From: Candidatus Kuenenia stuttgartensis
GTDB lineage: Bacteria; Planctomycetota; Planctomycetia; Planctomycetales; Planctomycetaceae
Assembly (NCBI GenBank): GCA_945904015.1
Contig: CAMDPK010000008.1
Coordinates: forward strand, 1-64,000
DNA length: 64,000 bases
Direction of reading: 5' to 3'
A program made the translations under genes and the position numbers. The notes beneath the pieces were generated by a model that saw only the letters and a program-made list of their open reading frames with translations, ran no database searches and was not told the origin of the DNA. The first letter of the stretch is position 1; every line of letters starts with the position of its first letter. Shown here one piece after another: positions 19,126-28,137 of this stretch.

Positions 19126-20457
19126 ATGAACCGCGAGACCAACCGGCGTCAGTTCTTGCAGCATTCCACGGAAGCTGCGGCCATCGTCGCAGCAGCGACG
19201 GCACTCGGTGGAGTGCCTGTCTTTGCCGACGACAAGCCCGCGAAAGTTCGGCTGGGAATCATCGGCTGCGGCGGGATCATGACGAACCATGTCAAAGGTC
19301 TCGTCAGCCGACGAGAAGCCGCGTCGATCGCGTGGCTCTGCGATGTCGATCCCGCACAGATCGACAAGATGAATGCTCACGTCACACGCGACTTCCAATC
19401 CGCACCGCCGAAGCGGACGGCTCGCTACGAAGACCTGATCGCCGACAAAGATGTCGACGCGCTCATCATCGCGACGCCGCATCATTGGCACGCTCCGATC
19501 GCGCTGGCCGCCATGCAAGCGGGGAAAGACGTCTACATCGAGAAGCCGATCTCGCACGTCTTCAACGAGGGACCGCTGATCATCGCCGCCGCGAAAAAAT
19601 ACGGCCGAGTCGTTCAGCAAGGGAGCCAGATGCGCAGCAGTCCAGTCACCGAGAAGGCCGGCCGGCTGCTGAAGGAAGGGATCATCGGGCAAGTGAAGGT
19701 GGCTCGCGCGTGGACGGCGGAAACTCGAACCGTCGAGAAGCCGTTGCCGGATGGGATGCCTCCAGCGGGAGTCGATTACGACCGCTGGCTCGGTCCCGCG
19801 CCGAAACGGTCGTTCAATCCGCATCGCTTTCACCAGACGTGGCGGATGTTCGCCGACTACGGCAACGGCGAGATCGGTGACGACGGGATTCACGATCTCG
19901 ACATGGCCGCGTGGGGACTCGGCATCGACACGTTGCCGAAACAAATCACCGCTCGTGGCGGGCGGATGATGCTCGACGGTCACGCCAGCGAGTACCCGGA
20001 CAACATGAACGTGACCTACGAATATCCCGACGGCCGGCTGCTGATCTATGAGAACTATCCCTTCACCGCCTACGGCCTGCATGGCTTCGACAACGGCAAC
20101 GTGTTCTACGGCACCGAGGGCTACATGATCTTCTCGCGCCGCGGAGCTTTCAGCGTCTTCCAAGGACCGAAGGGAACTCCGGGGCCAACTGAAGGCAAAG
20201 AACTGCGCGGCGAGCGGGGCTATGCCGAACACATGGCCGAGTTCCTCAATGCCGTTCGCAAACGGACGCCAACGCGCGCCTCGGCGGCGGTCGCGCATCG
20301 CAGTTGCGCGCTGGTGCATCTGGGAGAGATCGCGCTCCGCACTCGCGGCCGGCTCGATTTCGATCCCAAGACTGAGCGTTTCATCGACTGCGACGAAGCC
20401 AATCAACTCCTGGGCAAGAAGTACCGTCCGCCGTTTGGTTTGCCGGACGTTGCCTGA
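19126..20457 (+). CDS. Secreted Gfo/Idh/MocA-family oxidoreductase
   Basis: 443 residues. The start at 19126 is supported by AGGAG at 19115-19119. The N-terminus carries a twin-arginine-type signal (NRRQFLQHST...AAATALGGVP). The NAD(P)-binding Rossmann motif is GIIGCGGI, and the family lysine is in VYIEKPISH. A later HHWHAPIA-type segment and GEIGDDGIHDLDMAAWGL are typical of planctomycete paralogues. It probably oxidises or reduces a sugar or sugar acid outside the cytoplasm. It stands alone between the membrane protein and the PPC module. Confidence 0.92.
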   Translation: MNRETNRRQFLQHSTEAAAIVAAATALGGVPVFADDKPAKVRLGIIGCGGIMTNHVKGLVSRREAASIAWLCDVDPAQIDKMNAHVTRDFQSAPPKRTARYEDLIADKDVDALIIATPHHWHAPIALAAMQAGKDVYIEKPISHVFNEGPLIIAAAKKYGRVVQQGSQMRSSPVTEKAGRLLKEGIIGQVKVARAWTAETRTVEKPLPDGMPPAGVDYDRWLGPAPKRSFNPHRFHQTWRMFADYGNGEIGDDGIHDLDMAAWGLGIDTLPKQITARGGRMMLDGHASEYPDNMNVTYEYPDGRLLIYENYPFTAYGLHGFDNGNVFYGTEGYMIFSRRGAFSVFQGPKGTPGPTEGKELRGERGYAEHMAEFLNAVRKRTPTRASAAVAHRSCALVHLGEIALRTRGRLDFDPKTERFIDCDEANQLLGKKYRPPFGLPDVA

Positions 20458-20631
20458 CGCTTCGGGTGACTTTGACTGCGTCAGTTCTTCTCATAACGGG
20501 ATAAACTGGACGGAAGAATTCGCACAATCGGCCAGAAGCCCGGCGCGCCACACTCGGTCTTTCCGCTCGGAACTATCGGTGCATCAACAAAGGCCGATAT
20601 ATTGGGCGAGGGTGACCGTCGCATTGTTTTG

Positions 20632-23208
20632 ATGTCGCTCCGGGGGTTGTTGATGATTGTTCGCAGCCGATACCGCGAAGTGCTGCTGCCCGTCGTCGTG
20701 TGCTTGGCGACGCTCGCTGGGCGCTCTGCTTTCGGACAGGTGCCGCCGGCGCTGAATACGGTCTTCCCCACGGGCGGGCAGGTCGGGCAGTCGGTAGAAG
20801 TGGCGGTTAGCGGCACGAACCTGCAAGGACTTCGGACTCTGCATTGCAACGTTCCCGGTGTCCGTTGCGAGCGATTAGACCCCAGTCGCATGCGACTGAC
20901 GATTCCGGCAGACACACCGCCGGGACTGTGCGACTTGTGGGCGGTCGGCGACAACGGCGTCAGCTCGCCGAGGACGTTTGCGATCGGCAATCGACGGGAG
21001 CAATTGGAGACCGAGCCGAACGAAACGGTGTCAGCGGCGATGTCGGTTCCGCTGGATGTCGTAATCAACGGGCGACTCGACAAAGCCGGCGACTCGGATC
21101 ACTTTCGCTTCGAGGCGAAACAGGGACAGCGTGTCATCATCGAGTGCTCAGCGGAGCGGATCGACTCACGATTGCGTGCGGTGCTGGAGATCTTCGACGC
21201 GACGGGCAGACGGCTCGCGGTCAATCGCGGTTACTTCGGCATCGACCCGCTGATCGACTTTCGCGTTCCAGCCGACGGCTCCTACGTCGTGAAGGTTCAG
21301 GATCTGACATCATCGGGAAGCGCCGAGCACTACTACCGGCTCGACATCGACACCGGCCCGCGCGTGGTGTTCTCTGTGCCGAGTGTCATCGAACGCGGCA
21401 AGGCATCGCGCGTCGCGCTGTTTGGGTGGAACTTGAGGGAGGCGAACGGGGCGGCGTCAGCCCCCCGGTCTTCGGCGGGGATCGCAACCAACGGGGGGCT
21501 GACGCCGCCCCGTTCGCCGAATGAATTGTTCGATCGCCTGGATGTGGATATCCCCGCGTCGCTCGCTGAACCGTCCTGGCCATTGCCCGTGCGATTGCAG
21601 CCTTCGCAAGCGATGCTCGAAGGATTCGCCTACCACATTCCCGGCAGTCACGCGCCGGTGATGATCGGCGTGACTGACGTGCCGGTGGTGTTGGACCATG
21701 ACGGCAATCACTCGCCGTCGTCAGCGCAGGAGGTCATCGTTCCGTGCGAAGTGAGCGGGCAACTTGTGGCCGGTGACGAAAGAGATTGGTTTGCGATTCC
21801 CGCTCGGCGCGGCGAAGTGTTCTTCATCGAGGCGCTCGGACAACGTCTTCAATCTCCGGTCGATTTGCAGATCAGCGTGCTTGACCCATCGGGTCAGCAG
21901 GAACTGGCGCAGTTCGGTGATGAATCGCGAAACATCGGCGGTCTATTCCCGACGTCTCATCTCGATCCGACAGGTCGCTGGGTCTGTCCAGCGGATGGCC
22001 GCTACTTGGTGGCAATCCGAAATCTGATTGGCGGACTGCAAGCCGATCCGCGCCGGACCTATCGACTGAGCATTCGTCGTGAGGAACCCGATTTTCAACT
22101 CGTGGCCGTTCCGCGTCGCGATGACCTCGCCGGCTTGAACGTGCGGCGTGGCGGACGCGAGGTGCTTGATCTGTTCGTGTTTCGGCGGCGAGGCTGCGAA
22201 GGAGCGATTCACGTTTCCGCCAAGGATCTCCCAGCCGGAATCGAATGCTCCGACGTCTGGTTCGGCCCCGGTGTTGATGGGACGACATTGGTTGTTTCGG
22301 CTGATCGGAATGCTTCGGCTCTCTTCGGCGAATTAAAACTGGAGGGCGAAGTAGGATGGGTTTCCAACCCGTCCTCGGCGGAACAGGGACGGGTTGGAAA
22401 CCCATCCTACGGTCGCCGCACGGTGCGTGGCGGTACGGTCGTCCGATCGGGAACGCCGAACGGATGGGGACGTATCACTTCGCAAATCCCGATCGCGGTC
22501 GCCGGCGAAGCGCCGCTGCGAATCATGGCCGATGCTCACGAGACGTTGGATCATCATCTCTACGGCAAGCTTTCGCCGAAGTACTCGCAGGGTGGAGTGC
22601 TCGACGTTGCCATCCACATCGAGCGGCGTGACACCGGTCATCAGGCTCCGGTCAAACTGATCGGCGTGGGGCTTCCGGATTCGATCCACAATCAAACGGC
22701 GGTCATCCCGGCCGGGCAGCCGAAGGGGTATCTCAGTTTCCATCTGCCGCCGACGATGCCCGTCGGACGTTACTCGTTCGTTGTTCGTGCCGAGACCACA
22801 GTCCCCACGCCTGACAAGAAAACGGAAACGGTGGCGGTCGTCAGCAATCCCATCACCTTCGAGGTGCAACCCGCAGCGATCCTCGTGGAGGTCGATCCGT
22901 TCGCGGTGACTCAAGCCAAGCGAGGCGACACGATCAAACTGAGCTACTCGGCGAAACGGCTCAACGGCTTCATTGGCAAGATGCACACGGAACTGGCCGC
23001 TCCCGGTCGCGTGACGGACGTCGTCGGCCTGCGCGGACGGGGCGAAACATTCACCGGTCAGACGGACAAAGGGACTCTGCAAATTGTGATCAACGATGAC
23101 GCCCCACTCGGCCGACAGCAATTCTTGCGGCTGTTCACTGTCGGTGTCGTCGAAGACGAGCCCACCTATTTCGGCAGCAGTTTTTTTCCATTGGAGATTT
23201 TGGAGTGA
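20632..23208 (+). CDS. Secreted PPC-domain protein (pre-peptidase C-terminal)
   Basis: 858 residues from the ATG at 20632. An ATG at 20653 is also possible. After a signal peptide ending near GRSAFG/Q come an IPT-like segment (TVFPTGGQVGQSVEVAVSGT) and PPC-type beta domains marked by TEPNETVSAA, DSDHFRFEAKQGQRVIIE and AEHYYRLDI. The protein is predicted to be periplasmic or surface-exposed. Two palindromic repeats are translated in-frame, at residues about 270-296 (ANGAASAPRSSAG...) and 574-593 (VGWVSNPSSAEQGRVGNPSY). It heads the module with DUF1549/1553 and DUF1501 genes downstream. A homologue of the same type lies at 57048-59321. Confidence 0.85.
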   Translation: MSLRGLLMIVRSRYREVLLPVVVCLATLAGRSAFGQVPPALNTVFPTGGQVGQSVEVAVSGTNLQGLRTLHCNVPGVRCERLDPSRMRLTIPADTPPGLCDLWAVGDNGVSSPRTFAIGNRREQLETEPNETVSAAMSVPLDVVINGRLDKAGDSDHFRFEAKQGQRVIIECSAERIDSRLRAVLEIFDATGRRLAVNRGYFGIDPLIDFRVPADGSYVVKVQDLTSSGSAEHYYRLDIDTGPRVVFSVPSVIERGKASRVALFGWNLREANGAASAPRSSAGIATNGGLTPPRSPNELFDRLDVDIPASLAEPSWPLPVRLQPSQAMLEGFAYHIPGSHAPVMIGVTDVPVVLDHDGNHSPSSAQEVIVPCEVSGQLVAGDERDWFAIPARRGEVFFIEALGQRLQSPVDLQISVLDPSGQQELAQFGDESRNIGGLFPTSHLDPTGRWVCPADGRYLVAIRNLIGGLQADPRRTYRLSIRREEPDFQLVAVPRRDDLAGLNVRRGGREVLDLFVFRRRGCEGAIHVSAKDLPAGIECSDVWFGPGVDGTTLVVSADRNASALFGELKLEGEVGWVSNPSSAEQGRVGNPSYGRRTVRGGTVVRSGTPNGWGRITSQIPIAVAGEAPLRIMADAHETLDHHLYGKLSPKYSQGGVLDVAIHIERRDTGHQAPVKLIGVGLPDSIHNQTAVIPAGQPKGYLSFHLPPTMPVGRYSFVVRAETTVPTPDKKTETVAVVSNPITFEVQPAAILVEVDPFAVTQAKRGDTIKLSYSAKRLNGFIGKMHTELAAPGRVTDVVGLRGRGETFTGQTDKGTLQIVINDDAPLGRQQFLRLFTVGVVEDEPTYFGSSFFPLEILE
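21441..21518. repeat. Perfect 26-bp inverted repeat in-frame in the PPC gene
   Basis: The arms at 21441-21466 and 21493-21518 are perfect reverse complements around a 26-base centre. The whole is 78 bases, a multiple of three, and is translated without a stop. It lacks GTAG ends, so it is a different repeat family from the element at 22351. Confidence 0.85.
22351..22410. repeat. GTAG...CTAC palindromic element in-frame in the PPC gene
   Basis: Perfect 24-bp inverted repeat, arms at 22351-22374 and 22387-22410, total 60 bases (20 codons). Each arm contains the hairpin GGGTT, loop TCC, AACCC. The outer bases match those of the element at 63744 (GTAGGATGGG). Confidence 0.85.
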
Positions 23209-23217
23209 TCGAACAAA

Positions 23218-23298
23218 TCTCACACAAAGACACGAAGGCACAAAGAACGACCAGAAGGGCAGTGCTTTCCCTTCGTGCCTTTGTGCCTTCGTGTGAGA
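23218..23298. repeat. Inverted repeat between the PPC and DUF1549 genes
   Basis: The left arm at 23218-23245 and right arm at 23279-23298 pair as 8 + 12 bases, with an 8-base insertion on the left. The sequence is built from CACGAAGGCACAAAG words. It starts 10 bases after the PPC stop and could attenuate or terminate transcription. It also creates a spurious open frame upstream of the DUF1549 start. Confidence 0.65.
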
Positions 23299-23315
23299 CT
23301 CCGCAGGTAACGACC

Positions 23316-25553
23316 ATGATCGCCTTCAAACACGTCGCGCTGCGCTCGCTACTGCTGTTGGCCTTCGCGATGTTTTCGGGCGACGTGGTCGCCGCAGAGC
23401 CAACTGGAACAGTTGTTCGTTTCAGCACCGACGTCGTGCCGATCCTGACCAAGCTCGGATGCGACAGTGGCGGCTGTCACGGCAAGGCGACCGGACAAAA
23501 CGGCTTCAAGCTCTCGTTGTTCGGATTTGAGCCGGAGGTGGATTACAGCGCGCTCGTCACTGAAGACCGAGGACGGCGGCTGTCCCTCGCCGACCCGGAT
23601 CGCAGCTTGTTGTTGCTCAAGGCCACGTCCCGCATGCCACATGGCGGCGGTCGGCGACTGGACGAGTCCAGTGACGACTACCGGATTCTGCGCGACTGGA
23701 TCGCTCAAGGAGCGACCGCGCCGCGCGACAACGATCCAAAACTGGTACGCATTGAGCTTTCGCCGCGCGAGCAAGTCCTCGCGACCAACTCCTCGCAGCC
23801 ACTGCGCGTGATGGCGTTCTTTTCCGATGGAACGTCGCGCGAGGTGACTCGTCAGGCCGTGTACCAATCGAACGAACCTGGCATCGTGGCGGTCGAAGCG
23901 GATGGACTGGTGAAGACCAGTTCGCAGCACGGTCTGGTGTCGGTGATGGCCCGGTTCGGCGAGCAGATTGCGACTTTTCATGCTGCCGTCCCGTTTGCAA
24001 GCGATCCCGCAAAGATGACCGCCGCCCAGACGCAGCTCGATCAGTTGGAACCGAAACTCGGAGCGGCTTCATTCGACCGCCACTTGCTGCGGCAGTGGCG
24101 AAGACTGGGAGTCGTCCCGTCCGCGCCGGCCGACGACGCGACGTTCATTCGCCGCGTGACGATCGACATCTGCGGCTCGCTACCGACCGGCGAGGAAGTC
24201 GCCGAGTATCTGGCCGACACTCGCCTCGATAAACGCTCGCGGCTGATCGACCGGCTGCTGGAACGGCCGGAGTACGCCAGCTATTTCGCGCTCAAGTGGG
24301 CCGACATCTTGCAGAATCGCGGAGCCGGCTATTCGACCAGCAAGCAGCGCGCAGGGACGACGTTGTTCGCCGCGTGGATTCGAGACTCGCTGGCGGCGAA
24401 CAAGCCGTACAACCAATTCGTGTCCGAGTTGATCACCGCCAGTGGCAGCCAGAACGAGAACCCGCCGGCGATCTGGTATCGCACCGTGCGGAAGTCTCCG
24501 GAATACGTTGAGTCAGTCGCCCAGGCGTTTCTCGGAGTCCGCGTGCAGTGTGCTCAGTGTCATCACCATCCGACGGAACGCTGGAGCCAGTCGGACTATT
24601 TTGGTTTGGCTGCCGTCTTCTCTCGCGTCGGCCGCAAGGGAGGTTTCGCGGATGCCGAAGTCCCGACCGACGAGATCATCTTCCTCAAGGAACGCGGTGA
24701 CGTGCTGCATCCGCGCACCGGCGCGATCCTCAAGCCGCGACCGCTCGGCGGGAAGGAGTTCTCGCTCGGCCTGCACGACGATCCGCGCAACAGTCTCGCG
24801 CGGTGGATGACCAGCGCCGACAATCCGTTCTTCGCCCGCACGATGGCCAATCGGATGTGGGCGCACTTCCTCGGCCGAGGCATCGTTCACCCGATCGACG
24901 ACGCTCGCAGCACGAATCCGCCAAGCAACCCTGAACTTCTCGACGCACTGGCTCAAGACTTCATCGCCAGTGGCTTCGACGTCAAACATCTCATCCGAGT
25001 CATCACCAGCAGCTACGCCTACGGCCTGGAGTCGGCTCCGCACCCGGGCAACGCGGGCGACACGCAGACGTTTGCCCGGTTCTATCCGCGCCGAGTGACG
25101 GCCGAAGTGTTGCTCGACGGCATCAGCCAAGTCCTTGATGTGCCGACGAACTTCCCTGGCGTCGCCGCTGGCGCTCGCGCGATCGAGCTGCCGGATGAAA
25201 ACGTCGCTGCGCATTTTCTGGATGTCTTCGGCCGACCGGCGCGGATGTCGGCCTGCGAATGCGAACGAGTCGATTCCCCAGCGCTGACGCAGGCATTGGA
25301 ACTGGTGAACTCGGCGGAGATCCAACGCAAGCTGATCGAGAAGACCGGCTATGCCCAGCGACTGGCCGCCAGCGACAAATCTCACGCCGATCTCGCGACT
25401 GAAATGTTCCTCCGCGTGCTGGCCCGACGACCGCGACCGGAAGAGTTGAAGGCTGCTGTCGATTTCCTCGCCGCTGAACCTGATCGAGCGGAAGCCTGTC
25501 GCTCGCTGTTGTGGTCGCTGTTGGCAACCAACGAGTTTTTGTTCAATCATTGA
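23316..25553 (+). CDS. DUF1549/DUF1553 secreted cytochrome-like protein
   Basis: 745 residues from the ATG at 23316. The longer open frame upstream is repeat sequence. Signal peptide to about AAEP. The N-terminal domain has CDSGGCHGKATGQNGF, the Cys/Cys-His motif usual at this position in the family. It is followed by a Big2-like segment (residues about 145-220). DUF1549 follows (DDATFIRRVTIDICGSLPTGEE, and a second CxxCH in VQCAQCHHHPTERWSQ). DUF1553 ends the protein (FFARTMANRMWAHFLGRG, NPPSNPELLDALAQDF). Such proteins are hallmark planctomycete exported proteins of unknown biochemistry, possibly haem-binding and acting on polysaccharide. It is paired with the DUF1501 gene 19 bases downstream. 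Confidence 0.92.
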   Translation: MIAFKHVALRSLLLLAFAMFSGDVVAAEPTGTVVRFSTDVVPILTKLGCDSGGCHGKATGQNGFKLSLFGFEPEVDYSALVTEDRGRRLSLADPDRSLLLLKATSRMPHGGGRRLDESSDDYRILRDWIAQGATAPRDNDPKLVRIELSPREQVLATNSSQPLRVMAFFSDGTSREVTRQAVYQSNEPGIVAVEADGLVKTSSQHGLVSVMARFGEQIATFHAAVPFASDPAKMTAAQTQLDQLEPKLGAASFDRHLLRQWRRLGVVPSAPADDATFIRRVTIDICGSLPTGEEVAEYLADTRLDKRSRLIDRLLERPEYASYFALKWADILQNRGAGYSTSKQRAGTTLFAAWIRDSLAANKPYNQFVSELITASGSQNENPPAIWYRTVRKSPEYVESVAQAFLGVRVQCAQCHHHPTERWSQSDYFGLAAVFSRVGRKGGFADAEVPTDEIIFLKERGDVLHPRTGAILKPRPLGGKEFSLGLHDDPRNSLARWMTSADNPFFARTMANRMWAHFLGRGIVHPIDDARSTNPPSNPELLDALAQDFIASGFDVKHLIRVITSSYAYGLESAPHPGNAGDTQTFARFYPRRVTAEVLLDGISQVLDVPTNFPGVAAGARAIELPDENVAAHFLDVFGRPARMSACECERVDSPALTQALELVNSAEIQRKLIEKTGYAQRLAASDKSHADLATEMFLRVLARRPRPEELKAAVDFLAAEPDRAEACRSLLWSLLATNEFLFNH

Positions 25554-25572
25554 TCCGTCCGGAGTCCCTGCC

Positions 25573-26901
25573 ATGTTGCGAATCGACGGCCACTCATTCC
25601 AGAACTGTTCCGGCGTCACGCGCAGAAACGTGTTGCAAATTGGCGCTCCGCTGCTGGGCCTGGGACTTGCCGATCTGTTGCGACTGGAATCGCAAGCTGC
25701 GGAAGCGGGACGCCCCACGAGCAGAAAGTCGCTGATCATCTTCTGGACGGACGGCGGAGTCAGCCAGCAAGACAGCTACGACGTGAAGCCCGACGCACCG
25801 GTTGAGTACCGCGGCATGTATCAGCCGATCGGCACCACCGCGCCCGGCATCGTGCTGAGTGAACGGCTGCCGCTCCAAGCGAAAGTCATGGACCGGCTGT
25901 CGATCGTCCGCTCGGTGCATCACGAGAATGGGATTCACGCGCCGTCGGCTCACTGGATGCAGACTGGTTACTTTGGCCCGACACTGGCTCGTAATGCCGC
26001 GCAGAAGCCGTCGTTGGGTTCCGTCATCGCCCGCTCGCTGGGATCGCATCAGCCGCCGATGCCCGCCTATGTGACGATCCCGAAATCAGAATCGTTCGGG
26101 TATCAGGGGGCAGTGTACCTTGGCAAGGCGTTCAATCCATTTGAAGTGGGAGCTGATCCCAACGCGGCGGACTTCAAGGTGCCGAACTTGTCGCTGCCAG
26201 GCGGACTGACTGCGCGCAGCGTCGATTCGAGACGCGCGTTACTCAAGACGTTCGACACACTGCGTCGCGACATTGACGAGACCGGCGTGATGGAAGGACT
26301 CGACACGTTCAAGCAACAGGCGCTGGAGATGGTCGCGGGGGAACGCATGCGAGCCGCATTCGATCTCAAAGCGGAAGACCCCAAGCTGCGCGATCAATAC
26401 GGCCGCCACCGCTACGGGCAAAGCGCCTTGCTGGCTCGGCGATTGGTCGAAGCGGGAGCCCGTTGCGTGAACATCAACACGGGGAACTGGGATCATCACA
26501 ACGACATTGAGAAAGGGCTGGACGAACACTTGCCGCCGTTGGACCGCGCGATTGCGACGCTGGTCGAAGACCTCGATGCGCGCGGCTTGCTGGACGATGT
26601 CATCATTTACTGTGCTGGCGAGTTCGGCCGCACTCCCCGCATGAACGGTCACGCGGGCCGCGATCACTGGTCGGACTGCTTCAGCGTGCTGCTCGCCGGC
26701 GGCGGCCTTCAGGGCGGACGCATCGTCGGGGCGAGCGAGAAATGGGGTGGCGGAGTTCAGGAGCGACTCGTCAAACCGGTCGACCTGTTGGCGACGATTT
26801 ATCACACGCTCGGCATTCCGCTCGACACACATTACGAAGATTCCAGCGGCCGCCCCACCAGTATCGTCGGTGGCGGACAACCAATTCAGGAACTGCTGTG
26901 A
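25573..26901 (+). CDS. DUF1501 secreted protein (sulfatase-like fold)
   Basis: 442 residues with a twin-arginine signal (VTRRNVLQIGAPLLGLGLADLL). The DUF1501 family is visible in SLIIFWTDGGVSQQDSYDVKP, NGIHAPSAHWMQTGYF and the C-terminal YCAGEFGRTPRMNGHAGRDHW. The fold is related to alkaline phosphatase/sulfatase enzymes. The strongest evidence for role is constant pairing with DUF1549/1553 proteins, as here. Stop and next start are 12 bases apart, consistent with an operon. A paralogue lies at 59413-60852. Confidence 0.93.
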   Translation: MLRIDGHSFQNCSGVTRRNVLQIGAPLLGLGLADLLRLESQAAEAGRPTSRKSLIIFWTDGGVSQQDSYDVKPDAPVEYRGMYQPIGTTAPGIVLSERLPLQAKVMDRLSIVRSVHHENGIHAPSAHWMQTGYFGPTLARNAAQKPSLGSVIARSLGSHQPPMPAYVTIPKSESFGYQGAVYLGKAFNPFEVGADPNAADFKVPNLSLPGGLTARSVDSRRALLKTFDTLRRDIDETGVMEGLDTFKQQALEMVAGERMRAAFDLKAEDPKLRDQYGRHRYGQSALLARRLVEAGARCVNINTGNWDHHNDIEKGLDEHLPPLDRAIATLVEDLDARGLLDDVIIYCAGEFGRTPRMNGHAGRDHWSDCFSVLLAGGGLQGGRIVGASEKWGGGVQERLVKPVDLLATIYHTLGIPLDTHYEDSSGRPTSIVGGGQPIQELL

Positions 26902-26912
26902 AGGGGACGATC

Positions 26913-28085
26913 ATGCGACGGATGTCACTCCTCGTGCCGGCTGTTTTCGTACTGTCCGCGTTGGCCTCGTCGGCCAATGCCGAGGAATTCAACACAGTCA
27001 CCATCGCGAATCGCAAACTGCTGACGACGGATAAGATCTCTGCCGAGCGGATTCCGCTCGGCGAGGCGGATGACTACAAGCCGTGCATCGCGCAGTTACC
27101 GAGCGGCGAACTGCTGCTGACTGCGTTTCATCAGCACAAGCGCGATGGCAACAAGGTGCTCGAACAGACGCTGTTGTTTCGCTCGCCGGATGGCGGCCGA
27201 ACGTGGACCGGGCCGCAGTCGCTCGATCTGCTCGGCCGCGAGCCGTATTTGACAGTGCTCAAGAACGGCACCGTCTTCAGCACTGGTCACCTGCTGGCGC
27301 AGGACGTGCGGAACGAGTGGGGCTACACGACCGGCTTCCTGCATCGCTCGACCGACGGCGGCCGGACGTGGCAATCGACTCGCGTCGAATCGGAGCAGAT
27401 CAAACCGAAGGCCAGCAATCACACGACGCGCAACGTGGTGGAGTTGGCGGACGGCTCGCTGCTGTTGGGCGTCGACTACGACGGTGGGGGCGGCCCGTAC
27501 TTCGTCTGGCGCTCGACCGACGGCGGGCAGACCTGGGACAAGTCGCAGAAGTGTGAGCCTCGCGATTTCAAAAGCCAATACGGCTTCTTTGGCGGCGAGA
27601 CGTGGTTGTGGCAGGCTCGATCCGGCAAGGTCTGGGCGTTTGTCCGAGTCGACAGCAACGAAATGCCGATCAAAGACCGGCCGATCAAAGCGGGAAACGA
27701 TCAAGCCGATCACTTCATCCTGTTTTCGTCAGTCGATACCGGAAAGACCTTCGACCGCATTCGCGACTTCGGCGACTACGGCGAGATGTACATGTCGCTG
27801 TTGCGGCAGCACGACAAGCGATTGTTGCTGACGTTCACGGTTCGTGATCTCAAGCCGCCGCTCGGAGTACGAGCGATTCCTGGCAGCGAAACCGACGACG
27901 GGTTTGAATTCGACTTCGCTCACGATCGGCTGATGCTCGACACGCGAACGCCTGTCGGCAAGGATCAGGGAGGCGGCTTCGGCCCGACCGTGCAACTCAA
28001 AGACGGCGTGCTTGTCACGTCGTATTCGTACCGAGGCGAAGACGGAAAGACACACTTGGAAGTTGTCCGCTGGAGACTGCCGTAG
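26913..28085 (+). CDS. Secreted sialidase-like BNR/Asp-box protein
   Basis: 390 residues from the ATG at 26913, with AAGGGGA eleven bases upstream and a Sec signal ending SSANA/EE. It contains repeated Asp-boxes of a six-bladed sialidase propeller: SPDGGRTW, STDGGRTW, STDGGQTW and SVDTGKTF. These support the sialidase/neuraminidase superfamily, but the catalytic Arg triad, Tyr and Glu cannot be confirmed by eye. Activity on sialic acid is therefore only one option. It lies in the operon-like run with DUF1501 upstream and the PQQ-like and YhcH-like genes downstream. Confidence 0.85.
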   Translation: MRRMSLLVPAVFVLSALASSANAEEFNTVTIANRKLLTTDKISAERIPLGEADDYKPCIAQLPSGELLLTAFHQHKRDGNKVLEQTLLFRSPDGGRTWTGPQSLDLLGREPYLTVLKNGTVFSTGHLLAQDVRNEWGYTTGFLHRSTDGGRTWQSTRVESEQIKPKASNHTTRNVVELADGSLLLGVDYDGGGGPYFVWRSTDGGQTWDKSQKCEPRDFKSQYGFFGGETWLWQARSGKVWAFVRVDSNEMPIKDRPIKAGNDQADHFILFSSVDTGKTFDRIRDFGDYGEMYMSLLRQHDKRLLLTFTVRDLKPPLGVRAIPGSETDDGFEFDFAHDRLMLDTRTPVGKDQGGGFGPTVQLKDGVLVTSYSYRGEDGKTHLEVVRWRLP

Positions 28086-28137
28086 GACGGTTCTCCTGTG
28101 TGAAACGAGCACAGATTCAAATCACGGGAGAGTTCAC

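Noticed and set aside
23205-23315. Upstream extension of the DUF1549 gene (HKDTKAQR...)
   Set aside because: It is translated repeat sequence from the inverted repeat. The signal peptide begins at 23316.
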